NCBI RefSeq assembly: GCF_001720585.1
Contig: NZ_MABH01000070.1
Coordinates: forward strand, 1-37,734
DNA: 37,734 nucleotides
Source: Cereibacter johrii
Lineage (GTDB): Bacteria > Pseudomonadota > Alphaproteobacteria > Rhodobacterales > Rhodobacteraceae
Direction of reading: 5' to 3'
In this document: positions 8,733-16,666 of the stretch, in pieces
Layout of the letters: the number at the start of each line of letters is the position of its first letter
Position numbering within the stretch: the stretch's first letter is position 1
Position numbers and translations under genes: made by a program
Notes under the pieces: model-generated
The model's database searches: none
What the model was told of the DNA's origin: nothing
The model's input: only the letters and a program-made list of their open reading frames with translations

Positions 8733-10055
8733 ATGCCGGAAGGAAAGATCGACACCGCCACCGCCCGCCGCAGCCTCTTGGTGCAGGGCTTCACCAACAG
8801 TGTCCTCGACCCCGCGGCCCCGATGCTCGGGCCGCTGGAAAACGGCGGCACCATCATCGCCAATACCGCGCCAGGCTGCTGGGGCCCGATGATCACCCCA
8901 CGGCTCCGCGGCGGGCACGAGGTCACGCAACCGGTTTTCGTCGAGGGCGCAGAGCCGGGCGATGCCGTGGTCATCCGCATCCGCGACATCACCGTGACCT
9001 CGGTCGCCACCGCGAGCGGCCACGACAGCTCGCCCGAGGGTTTCTGCCTCGGCGATCCCTACGTCGCGGCGCGCTGCCCGGTCTGCGACACGGTCTGGCC
9101 CGAGACCCATGTCGAGGGGATCGGCCCCGAGGCGGTCAAATGCGACACCTGCGGCCATGCGGTGACGCCGTTCGAGATCGTCCATGGCTACACGGTCGTC
9201 TTCGACGAGACGCGGGCCGTGGGCGTGACCCTGCCCCCGGCCGCGGCCGACACCATTGCCCGCGATGCCTCGCACTATGCGGCGCTGCCGGACGCATCGG
9301 TGCAGCATTCGATCCTGACCTTCGCGCCCTCGGACATGGCCGGCGTGATGGTGCGGATGCGACCCTTCCTCGGCCAGCTCGGCACCTGCCCCTCGAAGGC
9401 CATGCCCGACAGCCACAATGCCGGCGACTTCGGGGCCTTCCTCGTCGGTGCGCCGCACGCCTATGCGATCACCGCCGAGGAGCTGGCCCGGCACAAGACC
9501 GACGGCCACATGGATATCGACGCGGTGCGGCCGGGAGCGATCCTCGTGGCGCCGGTGAAGGTGCGGGGCGCGGGCGTCTACATGGGCGACATGCATGCGG
9601 CCCAAGGCGATGGCGAGATCGCCGGGCACACGATGGACGTGGCGGGCAGCGTGACGCTTCAGGTGGAAGTGCTGAAGGACTGGCCGATCGACGGGCCCGT
9701 GCTCTTTCCGCTGGCCGAAGACCTGCCGCCGCTCGCGCGCCCCTTCTCGGCGGCCGAGCGGGCCAAGGCCGAGCGGCTGGCGGCGCAATGGGGCGTGAGC
9801 GAGCTCGAGCCGTCGGCGCCGGTGTCGGTGATCGGCACCGCGGCCACCCTGAACGCCGCCATCGAGAATGGCTTGAGCCGGGCCGCGACCCTGCTCGGCA
9901 TGACGGTTCCCGAAGTGCGCAACCGCGCCACCGTCACCGGCGCCATCGAGATCGGCCGCGCGCCGGGCGTGATCACCGTAACCCTGCTCGCGCCGCTGTC
10001 GCGGCTCGATGCAGTGGGGCTCGGCGACTATGCGCGGGAGCAATACGGGCTCTAG
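8733..10055 (+). CDS. Acetamidase/formamidase family protein with CxxC insertion
   Basis: FmdA/AmdA-family hydrolase, 440 aa, expected to release ammonia from a short amide. Family features: GCWGPMITPRLRGGHEVTQP, PGDAVVIRIRDITVTS, the SKAMPDSHNAGDFG segment and the strongly conserved YMGDMHAAQGDGE. Between the N-terminal beta part and the core there is an insertion with two CxxC pairs (CPVCDT about residue 113 and CDTCGH about 136), which could hold zinc. The ATG follows GGGAG. It stands alone, in its own unit between the lsr terminator and the convergent RTX gene, so context does not reveal the substrate. Confidence 0.85.
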   Translation: MPEGKIDTATARRSLLVQGFTNSVLDPAAPMLGPLENGGTIIANTAPGCWGPMITPRLRGGHEVTQPVFVEGAEPGDAVVIRIRDITVTSVATASGHDSSPEGFCLGDPYVAARCPVCDTVWPETHVEGIGPEAVKCDTCGHAVTPFEIVHGYTVVFDETRAVGVTLPPAAADTIARDASHYAALPDASVQHSILTFAPSDMAGVMVRMRPFLGQLGTCPSKAMPDSHNAGDFGAFLVGAPHAYAITAEELARHKTDGHMDIDAVRPGAILVAPVKVRGAGVYMGDMHAAQGDGEIAGHTMDVAGSVTLQVEVLKDWPIDGPVLFPLAEDLPPLARPFSAAERAKAERLAAQWGVSELEPSAPVSVIGTAATLNAAIENGLSRAATLLGMTVPEVRNRATVTGAIEIGRAPGVITVTLLAPLSRLDAVGLGDYAREQYGL

Positions 10056-10106
10056 GAGCCGTGCGGCCGCCCTTCCGCAGGCGCCTGCGAGCACGTCTGA
10101 CACGTA

Positions 10107-10136
10107 TCCGGCAGGCCGGGGAGCCGACCTGCCGGA
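10107..10136. other. Stem-loop downstream of the amidase-family gene
   Basis: Perfect 9-bp inverted repeat TCCGGCAGG / CCTGCCGGA with a 12-nt spacer, 52 bp after the stop. No T-run follows. The core CCGGCAGG recurs as an inverted repeat at 19416-19445. Could be a Rho-dependent terminator part or an extragenic palindrome. Confidence 0.45.
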
Positions 10137-10292
10137 CACCGGCGAGCGAAATCCGATGACGGCTGCACCGGGCAAACGCCCCGGGCGGCGGCCCCGGAAA
10201 GCGCGCTAGAGGTCGGGAGGCCCACTGAGGGGGCGACGGGCGGGCAGAAACAGACGCGATAGCGAAGAGTGCTCTCGCGTCCAGACACGGGC

Positions 10293-10321
10293 GGCACAGG
10301 GAGGCACCTGCCGCCTGTGCC
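10293..10321 (-). terminator. Hairpin after the RTX gene
   Basis: Inverted repeat GGCACAGG / CCTGTGCC with a 13-nt loop, 23 bp downstream of the RTX stop on the minus strand. The T-run is missing, so terminator function is only likely. It lies in the 288-bp gap between two convergent genes; no gene is visible in that gap. Confidence 0.4.
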
Positions 10322-10343
10322 TTCCGCGCGCCTCCTCGCCGCG

Positions 10344-10952
10344 TCAGAACAGGAAGTCGGACATGTCCAGCTGCGAGAGCTTCATGTTCTCGAGCACGAC
10401 CTGCGTATCTGCCGACAGGGTGAGGACCACGGTGCTGCCCACCTGGCGCGCATCGTCGATCACGGCCTGAACCTGCATCCGGGTGAAATCGTCGAGATCC
10501 AGGCGATCCTGACCGTTGGTGAAGTCGGTGATGCGGTCCCGGCCATCGCCGCGCTCGAATTCGAACACGTCGCGGCCCGCTCCGCCCGTCAGCAGGTCGT
10601 TGCCCGTCCCTCCGTCGAGACGGTCATTGCCCCTGCCGCCGTGCAGCCGGTCCGCTCCGGCGCCGCCCTCGAGCTCGTCGTTGCCCGCGCCGCCCCAGAG
10701 CCGGTCATTGCCGGCATCGCCTTCCAGCTCATCGTCGCCCGCGCCGCCCGACAGGATGTCGTCCCCGCTGCCGCCTTCGAGATCGTCCCGTCCGGTGCCA
10801 CCCCACAGGCGGTCGTTGCCGATGCCGCCCTCGAGCTCGTCGTTGCCGGCCCCGCCGTAGATCCGGTCATGTCCGCTGCCGCCATAGATGACGTCCGAAG
10901 CATCCCTGCCCTGCAGAATGTCGTTCCGGGCGGTTCCCTTGATGCGCGCCAT
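10344..10952 (-). CDS. Small RTX (GGxGxD repeat) calcium-binding protein
   Basis: 202 aa. From about residue 26 to 135 the protein is a run of twelve glycine/aspartate nonapeptides GGxGxDxxx that fold into a calcium-bound parallel beta roll. It then has the serralysin-type block ITDFTNGQDRLDLDDF and a C-terminus ending in DMSDFLF, typical of type I secretion signals; there is no N-terminal signal peptide. No type I exporter genes are nearby. ATG 10952 (MARIKGTARNDIL) has AGGAG upstream and is preferred to the in-frame start at 11033. It is divergent from the PepSY/two-component operon, which suggests shared control. No enzymatic domain is present, so it is probably a structural or adhesive secreted protein. 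Confidence 0.85.
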   Translation of the reverse strand: MARIKGTARNDILQGRDASDVIYGGSGHDRIYGGAGNDELEGGIGNDRLWGGTGRDDLEGGSGDDILSGGAGDDELEGDAGNDRLWGGAGNDELEGGAGADRLHGGRGNDRLDGGTGNDLLTGGAGRDVFEFERGDGRDRITDFTNGQDRLDLDDFTRMQVQAVIDDARQVGSTVVLTLSADTQVVLENMKLSQLDMSDFLF

Positions 10953-11022
10953 GCGGCGTCTCCTCTTGCTGTTGCCTGACGGGTCCTGTCGAGGACCTCG
11001 GCCCCGTTCGTCGCACACCGTG

Positions 11023-11063
11023 GCTGACGGCACTCTGATCCCTGCCGTCAGCGCGATGTCAGC
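11023..11063. promoter_or_regulatory. Candidate response-regulator binding site: inverted repeat plus GTCAGC direct repeat
   Basis: A perfect 10-bp inverted repeat (GCTGACGGCA 11023-11032 / TGCCGTCAGC 11043-11052) is followed by a second GTCAGC. The result is GTCAGC-N5-GTCAGC (11047-11052, 11058-11063), a hexamer repeat with 11-bp period. That geometry is known for PhoP-type OmpR-family regulators. The site ends 24 bp before the PepSY ATG, in the 134-bp region divergent with the RTX gene. Binding is inferred. Confidence 0.5.
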
Positions 11064-11086
11064 TTCGCTCCGCTAGACCGGCGGAC

Positions 11087-11428
11087 ATGCGCTTGCTCCT
11101 CCTCATCCCCTTTCTCCTCCTTCCCTCCGCCGCCGGCAGTCAGGACAGGGCGGTCGCGCCGCTTCCCGACCACGAGGCCGCACGCCGCGGTGTGGAGCGG
11201 GGCGAGATGGTGCCGCTCGGCCGCCTAATGCCGCGGATCGAACGCGAATTCGGCCGCGTGCTCGAAGTCGAGCTGGAGGAGGCGGACGACGGCCGGACGG
11301 TCTACGAGTTCGAGATCCTGCGCGCGGACGGCCGGCTGATCGAAGTGGATGTCGATGTCGTCACGGGCCTTGTCGTCGAGGTGGAAGACGAGGAGGATGA
11401 CGACGACGATGATGACGGGATCGAGTGA
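11087..11428 (+). CDS. Periplasmic PepSY-domain protein with poly-aspartate tail
   Basis: 113 aa. A hydrophobic signal peptide (MRLLLLIPFLLLPSAAG) is followed by one PepSY domain (about 28-95: GEMVPLGRLMPRIEREFGRV, then YEFEILRADGRLIEVDVDVV). The tail is extremely acidic, with seven aspartates in a row near the end. PepSY proteins are commonly encoded beside two-component systems and may modulate the sensor in the periplasm; the acidic tail could bind divalent cations. The stop overlaps the start of the response regulator by one base (TGATG). No strong ribosome-binding site precedes the ATG, which lies very close to any promoter controlled by the upstream repeat. Confidence 0.8.
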   Translation: MRLLLLIPFLLLPSAAGSQDRAVAPLPDHEAARRGVERGEMVPLGRLMPRIEREFGRVLEVELEEADDGRTVYEFEILRADGRLIEVDVDVVTGLVVEVEDEEDDDDDDDGIE

Positions 11429-12090
11429 TGCGCGCGCTGGTGGTCGAGGATGATGCGCGGATCGCGCAGGATCTGGGCCTTGCGCTCGGCTCGGCCGGCT
11501 TCAGGGTCGAGACGGCCGCCGACGGCGAGACCGCCTGGTTTCTGGGCGGGACCGAGAGCTACGATCTGATCGTGCTCGACCTCGGCCTGCCGAAGCTCGA
11601 CGGGCTTGCCGTGCTGAAGCGATGGCGGGCGGAAGGCGTGGAGATCCCGGTGCTGGTGCTGACGGCGCGGGGCACCTGGACCGAGCGCGTGGAAGGCATC
11701 GATGCGGGGGCCGACGACTATCTGCCCAAGCCCTTCCGGATCGAGGAGCTGGTCGCCCGCGCCCGGGCGCTCGTGCGCCGCTCGACCGGCCGGGCCGCCC
11801 CCCTGCAGAGCGCGGGCCGGCTCGCGCTCGACATGAACCGGATGACGGCGACGCTCGACGGCCTGCCTCTCGGCCTCGCGCCGCTGGAGTTCCGCCTGCT
11901 GGCCTACCTGATGCTGCATCGCGACAGGGTCGTGCCGCCGACCGAGCTCCTCGAGCATCTTTACGGCGACACCGATGCCCGCGAGGCGAATGCGCTTGAA
12001 GCGGTGGTGGCGCGGCTGCGCCGCAAGGTCGGACGCGGCGTCATCGGCACGCGGCGCGGCTTCGGCTACCAGATCGAAGCGGGCCCGTGA
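11428..12090 (+). CDS. OmpR/PhoP-family response regulator
   Basis: 220 aa: receiver domain with acidic pocket EDD (7-9), phospho-acceptor Asp51 in VLDLGLPKLDG, the conserved threonine in LVLTARG and lysine in LPKPF; then a C-terminal winged helix (about 125-218) with LAPLEFRLLAYLM and VVARLRRKVG. It most resembles the PhoP/QseB branch. A GTG one codon earlier (11425) is possible. Co-translated with the PepSY gene (1-bp overlap) and the kinase (4-bp GTGA overlap). Confidence 0.93.
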   Translation: MRALVVEDDARIAQDLGLALGSAGFRVETAADGETAWFLGGTESYDLIVLDLGLPKLDGLAVLKRWRAEGVEIPVLVLTARGTWTERVEGIDAGADDYLPKPFRIEELVARARALVRRSTGRAAPLQSAGRLALDMNRMTATLDGLPLGLAPLEFRLLAYLMLHRDRVVPPTELLEHLYGDTDAREANALEAVVARLRRKVGRGVIGTRRGFGYQIEAGP

Positions 12091-13430
12091 AGCTCCGGTC
12101 GATCCGGCTCCGGCTCGTCGTCGTCAACGCCCTGGCGCTTGCCCTTGCGCTCGCGGCGGCCGCCTGGGGGCTGGCCCTGCTGTTCGACCGCCATGCCGAG
12201 CGCGTGGCCCTGTCGGCCCTGGCCGCCCGCGCCGATGCCCTGACCACGGCGCTGGAGCGCGACCCCGGCGGCACCCTCCGGTTTCTCGCGCCATCGGGCG
12301 ACCCGGCCTACCGGCAGCCGCTCTCGGGCCACTACTGGCAGGTGTCGCTCGATGGCAGGCTGCTGCGCTCGCGGTCGCTGTGGGATTATGTCCTTCCCCT
12401 GCCCGAAGGCGCGCCCTCGCCCTCGCGCACGGGGAGACCGCTCACCCTGCCGGGCCCGCAGGGCGAGGCGCTGCTGGTGCTCGACCGGACGGTGCAGATC
12501 GGAACGGGCGCGGATGCGACCCGGGTGCGGATCTCCGTGGCGCAGGATCGCGCCGAGCTCTCGCGCGCGCAGCAATCCTTCCTGCGCGAACTGGCCCCGT
12601 TCCTCGCGATGCTGGCGCTGGCGCTCGTCGCGGCCGGGGCGGTGCAGGTGACGCTGGGGCTCCGTCCGCTGGCGGCCATCGGCCAGAGGGTCGGCGCGCT
12701 GGCCGCGGGCCGGGAGCGGCGGATCGGGACCGACCTGCCGACGGAGGTCCTGCCGCTCGCCCGCGAGATCGACACCCTCCTCGAGGCCCGCGAACAGGAG
12801 CTGGAGCGGGCCCGCAGCCGGGCCGGAGACCTCGCGCACGGGCTGAAGACGCCGCTTCAGGCACTTCTCGGCGAGGCGATGCGACTGCGCGCGCGGGGCG
12901 AAGAGGCGGCGGCGCGCGGGATCGAGGAGGTGGCGTCCGGCATCCAGCGCCATGTCGACCGCGAGCTCATGCGCGCGCGGATCATGCGCGACCGGGCCGG
13001 AACCGCGTCCGATCCGGCGGAAGCCGCCCAGAGGCTGATCCGCGTCCTGCGCCGGACGGAGCGCGGCTCGGCCCTCACCTGGCAGCTCGAGGCCGAGGAG
13101 CGGCTCCTCGTCCGGCTCGAGAGCGCGGATCTGACCGAGGCGCTGGGGCCGCTGATGGAGAATGCCGCGACCCATGCCGCGGGCGCGGTGCGCGTGCGGA
13201 TCGGCGCCGCGGGCAGTTCGGTCGCGATCCATGTTTCCGACGACGGCCCCGGGGCGCCGGACATCGAGGCGATCCGCGAGCGCGGCGTGCGCTTCGACAC
13301 CCGCAGCGGCGGCCATGGCCTGGGCCTCGCCATTGCGGGCGACATCGTCGAGACGGCGGGCGGCGAACTTCGTCTGCGCAACCTAAGCCCGGGTTTCGAG
13401 GCGACCCTGATCCTGCCGGCCGCTGTCTGA
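12087..13430 (+). CDS. Sensor histidine kinase (PhoQ-like)
   Basis: 447 aa starting at GTG, coupled to the regulator stop. Two transmembrane segments (about 12-33 and 168-190) frame a periplasmic sensor of about 130 residues. A HAMP-like linker, then the H-box with His251 in DLAHGLKTPLQAL, an N-box in PLMENAATHA, and G-boxes DDGPGAP and GGHGLGLAI form the kinase core. The HGLKTP form of the H-box is typical of PhoQ relatives. With the PepSY protein and RTX gene adjacent, a divalent-cation or envelope signal is a sensible guess, not shown. Confidence 0.92.
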   Translation: MKLRSIRLRLVVVNALALALALAAAAWGLALLFDRHAERVALSALAARADALTTALERDPGGTLRFLAPSGDPAYRQPLSGHYWQVSLDGRLLRSRSLWDYVLPLPEGAPSPSRTGRPLTLPGPQGEALLVLDRTVQIGTGADATRVRISVAQDRAELSRAQQSFLRELAPFLAMLALALVAAGAVQVTLGLRPLAAIGQRVGALAAGRERRIGTDLPTEVLPLAREIDTLLEAREQELERARSRAGDLAHGLKTPLQALLGEAMRLRARGEEAAARGIEEVASGIQRHVDRELMRARIMRDRAGTASDPAEAAQRLIRVLRRTERGSALTWQLEAEERLLVRLESADLTEALGPLMENAATHAAGAVRVRIGAAGSSVAIHVSDDGPGAPDIEAIRERGVRFDTRSGGHGLGLAIAGDIVETAGGELRLRNLSPGFEATLILPAAV

Positions 13431-13488
13431 CCAGCCGGTCGGCGCGCTGCGGCAGGGAGGATAGCGATCCGGCGGAGGCCGACGAAGG

Positions 13489-14493
13489 TCACGGGCCCGC
13501 GTCGGGCGAGCGGCTGCGCGCGCGGCGGGGGGCGCTCGGCGTCTCCTGAAAGGCGCGGCGGAACTCGCGCGAGAAATGGGCTGCATCGGAGAAACCCGCG
13601 ATATGGGCGATCTCGGTGACGGGCAGCGTGCCGGCCGAAAGCAGGTAGCGCCCGTAATTCAGCCGCATCTGGCGGAAGGCCGCGTTCGGCGTCTGCCCCA
13701 GCGCCTGACGGAAGATCCGCTCGAGCTGGCGGACCGAGACGCCGCAATAGCGCGCGATGGCCCCGACCGAGGGCGGATGGTCGAGCTGCTGCTCCATGAA
13801 ATGCAGCGCGCGGCGCAGGCGCGGATGGCTGTCGCCCGGAGGGAGCTGGTAGAAATGGGCTTGCGGCATGGTGGCGGGGCGCATCTGCGAGAGCATCATG
13901 TGCCGCATCACCTGCTGCGCCCGGTCCTGCCCGCAGTGACGCATGACGAGATAGAGCGCGAGGTCGATGGCCGCGGTCGAGCCCGCGCAGGTGATGACAT
14001 CGCCCTCGTCGATGAAGATCCGGTCCACCGAGATATGGGCGCGGGGGAAGAGCGCCTTGAAGGGCTCGGCCACGTTCCAGTGGATGCAGAAGCGCCGGTC
14101 GCCGATCAGGCCCGCGCGGGCGATGGCGAAACTGCCGGTGCAGATGCCAAGAAGCCCAACCCGCGCGCGGTGGGCGCGCTGGATGAGCTGGGCCAGCTGC
14201 GGCGATGGGGCCGCGTCGGCGAAGGAATTGCCGCCGCAGATGGCGATATAGTCGTAATCCTCGGGAACGGGCAGCCCGTCGTCGGTGGTCACGCGCAGCC
14301 CGCAGCTGGCCATGACCGGGCTGCGGTGCTGGGCGAAGACCTTCCAGGCCACGCGGATCTGTCGGCTTTTTGCAGCATCGTCGGCAGCCAGCCGCAGCGC
14401 GTCGATGAAGCCGGAGAAAGCCGCAATCGTGAACTTGTCCTGCAATATCAGGGCTATGGAAAGCTCATGGCGCCGTGGCGCTGCGGGTTTCAT
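13489..14493 (-). CDS. GlxA-family AraC-type transcriptional regulator
   Basis: 334 aa. An N-terminal DJ-1/PfpI amidotransferase-like domain (IALILQDKFTIAAFSGFIDAL, AICGGNSFAD, GICTGSFAIARAGL, then the HWN segment) precedes a C-terminal AraC DNA-binding domain with two helix-turn-helices (SVGAIARYCGVSVRQLERIF and VTEIAHIAGFSDAAHFSREF). Relatives such as GbdR and CdhR usually activate catabolism of quaternary amines or amino acids. The ATG at 14493 has GGAG 9 bases upstream; longer in-frame starts (e.g. 14535) lack one. It faces the transporter/racemase-family operon divergently and probably controls it. Confidence 0.9.
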   Translation of the reverse strand: MKPAAPRRHELSIALILQDKFTIAAFSGFIDALRLAADDAAKSRQIRVAWKVFAQHRSPVMASCGLRVTTDDGLPVPEDYDYIAICGGNSFADAAPSPQLAQLIQRAHRARVGLLGICTGSFAIARAGLIGDRRFCIHWNVAEPFKALFPRAHISVDRIFIDEGDVITCAGSTAAIDLALYLVMRHCGQDRAQQVMRHMMLSQMRPATMPQAHFYQLPPGDSHPRLRRALHFMEQQLDHPPSVGAIARYCGVSVRQLERIFRQALGQTPNAAFRQMRLNYGRYLLSAGTLPVTEIAHIAGFSDAAHFSREFRRAFQETPSAPRRARSRSPDAGP

Positions 14494-14526
14494 CGCGGGA
14501 AGCTCCGGTGGGACATGTCGATAATG

Positions 14527-14553
14527 TTCAATCATGTGGCCGATGCATTCAAT
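14527..14553. promoter_or_regulatory. TTCAAT direct repeat, candidate AraC-type site
   Basis: TTCAAT occurs at 14527-14532 and 14548-14553, exactly 21 bp (two helical turns) apart, in the 135-bp region between the regulator and the binding-protein gene. AraC-family dimers commonly bind direct half-sites with this period. Chance occurrence cannot be excluded. Confidence 0.35.
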
Positions 14554-14628
14554 GGGATACGTCACATCGCTGCTAGGCTCCCTCCCAATCAAGAAGAAAG
14601 CGCATCCACAGACAGGGAGTTCGAAAAG

Positions 14629-15666
14629 ATGATGTATAGGGTTTGCAGGCTGTCGCTCGCGGCACTGCTCCTGGGCTCGGGCGCCGCCTATGCGGACGGC
14701 TCGACGCTGACGGTCGCCTATTACGGCGGCAACTGGGGCGAGGCCTTCGACGCCTGCGTGGCGCAGCCCTTCACCGAGAAGACGGGCATCCGGGTGGTGG
14801 CCGAGATCGGCAACTCGACCACGACGCTCGCCAAGCTGCAGCAGCAGTCGGGCGACGCGGTGATCGACGTGGCCTATATGGACGGCGGGATCAGCGAGCT
14901 TGCCCACGAGGCGGGCGTGCTGGCCCCTATCGATCTCGCCGCGATCCCGAACGCGGCCACCTACCTGCCGCAGGCGGTCTACAAGGCGGGCGACGAGGTC
15001 TTCGCGGTCAGCGCGGGCTATTACTCGCTCGGCCTCATCCACAACACGTCGGAAGTGACCGAGACGCCGGACAGCTGGCTCGCGCTCTGGGACGAGAGCT
15101 ATGCGGGCGCGGTGGCCCTGCCCTCGCCCAGCAACTCCTCGGGCGTGCCCTTCGTCCTGTTCCTCGCCCGCTCGGTGCTGGGCGACACGTCGGAGTCGCT
15201 GGACCAGACCTTCGCCAAGCTGAAGGAGCTGGACACGGGGCTCCTCTTCGACAGCTCGGGCGCGGCCTCGAACGCCTTCCAGAGCAGCGAGGTCATCATC
15301 GGCGCCCATTTCAACGTCGGTGCCTGGGATCTGACCGACGGCGGCCTGCCCATCGGCTTCAGCGTGCCGAAGGAAGGCGTCTGGGCCACCGATGCGCGGA
15401 TGCATGTGGTGAAGGGCACGAAGAACCCCGAGGGAGCGGCGCAATATCTGGATATGGCGGCCTCGCCCGAGGCGGCGGCCTGCCTTGCCGAACGGCTCTA
15501 TCTCGGCCCCCCGGTCACCGGCGTCACGCTCACGCCCGATGTCGAGCGCAAGCTGCCCTGGGGCGAAGGCGGATCGGTCGAGAAGCTGCACCTGTCCGAC
15601 TGGACCGAGGTGAACGCGCGCCGCGCCGCCATCGTCGAACGCTGGAACCGCGAGATCGCGAACTGA
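14629..15666 (+). CDS. Pot-type ABC transporter substrate-binding protein
   Basis: 345 aa. Signal peptide 1-22 (cleavage after AYA), then a PotD/AfuA-like periplasmic binding fold: STLTVAYYGGNWGEAF, FTEKTGIRVVAEIG, DVAYMDGGISELAHEAG and a hinge around LIHNTSEV. Family members bind polyamines, small organic cations or amino-acid derivatives; the ligand is not evident. GGGAG is 9 bases before the first of two adjacent ATGs. First gene of a tight five-gene operon, so it supplies the substrate for the racemase-family enzyme at its end. Confidence 0.88.
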   Translation: MMYRVCRLSLAALLLGSGAAYADGSTLTVAYYGGNWGEAFDACVAQPFTEKTGIRVVAEIGNSTTTLAKLQQQSGDAVIDVAYMDGGISELAHEAGVLAPIDLAAIPNAATYLPQAVYKAGDEVFAVSAGYYSLGLIHNTSEVTETPDSWLALWDESYAGAVALPSPSNSSGVPFVLFLARSVLGDTSESLDQTFAKLKELDTGLLFDSSGAASNAFQSSEVIIGAHFNVGAWDLTDGGLPIGFSVPKEGVWATDARMHVVKGTKNPEGAAQYLDMAASPEAAACLAERLYLGPPVTGVTLTPDVERKLPWGEGGSVEKLHLSDWTEVNARRAAIVERWNREIAN

Positions 15667-15672
15667 GAACCG

Positions 15673-16662
15673 ATGACCCTCCTCGCCATTGACGACATCA
15701 CCAAGAGCTTCGCGGGCCACAAGGCGCTCGATCATGTCACGCTCGACATCCGGCAGGGTGAGTTCATCTCGCTGCTCGGGCCCTCGGGCTGCGGCAAGAC
15801 CACGCTCCTGCGCACCGTCGCGGGCTTCATGACCGCGGACAAGGGCCGGATCCTGATCGATGGCGAGGATGTCTCGCGGCTGCCGCCCGAGCGGCGGCCG
15901 CTCAACACGGTCTTCCAGAACTATGCCCTGTTCCCGCACATGACGGTTCTGGAGAACGTGGCCTACGGGCCGCGGCGGGCGGGCCTCGCCCGAGCCGAGG
16001 CCGAGCGGCGGGCCGAGGAGGCGCTCGAGATGGTGGGCCTTGCCGCCATGTCGCGTCGCAATCCCGCCGCCATGTCGGGCGGCCAGCAGCAGCGCGTGGC
16101 GCTGGCCCGCGCCATCGTGAACCGGCCGAAGCTCCTTCTTCTCGACGAGCCCCTGTCGGCGCTCGATCTTCAGCTGCGCAAGCGGATGCAGATCGAGCTG
16201 AAGCAGCTTCAGGTGCAGCTCGGCATCACCTTCATCTTCGTGACCCACGATCAGGACGAGGCCATGGCCATGTCCGACCGGATCGCGGTCATGTCGGCCG
16301 GGCGGCTCGAGCAATGCGACGCGCCCGAGGCGATCTACCGCCGTCCCCGGACGCGCTTCGTGGCCGAGTTCATCGGCGAGGCCAACTTCCTGCCGCTCGA
16401 CGGCGCCGGACCGGAGGGCGTGCTGCGCCCCGAGGACCTCCGGGTGCTTCCCGAGGGCGAGGCGCTGCCGCCGGGCTGGCGCGGGCTGCCCGCGCGGGTC
16501 ACGGGCGTCACCTATGTGGGCGGCACCAGCAACATCTATCTGGCCGCCGGCCCGCGCGAGCTTCTGGCGCGCAGCTACGGGCTGCCGCCCGCGGGAATGA
16601 CGGCCGGACGGACGGTGCAGGCGGGCTTCGATCCGGCCAACCTGCATCCGCTGGGGGCCTGA
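15673..16662 (+). CDS. Pot-type ABC transporter ATP-binding protein (PotA-like)
   Basis: 329 aa. Walker A GPSGCGKTT (about 36-44), Q-loop VFQNYALFPHMTV, signature MSGGQQQRVALARA, Walker B LLLLDEPLSALD, and the H-loop in VTHDQDEAM. A C-terminal TOBE domain (about 255-329) closes it, somewhat shorter than E. coli PotA (378 aa). Six bases separate it from the binding-protein gene. Confidence 0.93.
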   Translation: MTLLAIDDITKSFAGHKALDHVTLDIRQGEFISLLGPSGCGKTTLLRTVAGFMTADKGRILIDGEDVSRLPPERRPLNTVFQNYALFPHMTVLENVAYGPRRAGLARAEAERRAEEALEMVGLAAMSRRNPAAMSGGQQQRVALARAIVNRPKLLLLDEPLSALDLQLRKRMQIELKQLQVQLGITFIFVTHDQDEAMAMSDRIAVMSAGRLEQCDAPEAIYRRPRTRFVAEFIGEANFLPLDGAGPEGVLRPEDLRVLPEGEALPPGWRGLPARVTGVTYVGGTSNIYLAAGPRELLARSYGLPPAGMTAGRTVQAGFDPANLHPLGA

Positions 16663-16666
16663 ACCC

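Noticed and set aside
10540-10900. Tandem 27-bp periodicity that could suggest a CRISPR or minisatellite
   Set aside because: The period is the codon image of RTX nonapeptides; repeats are contiguous, degenerate and in frame.
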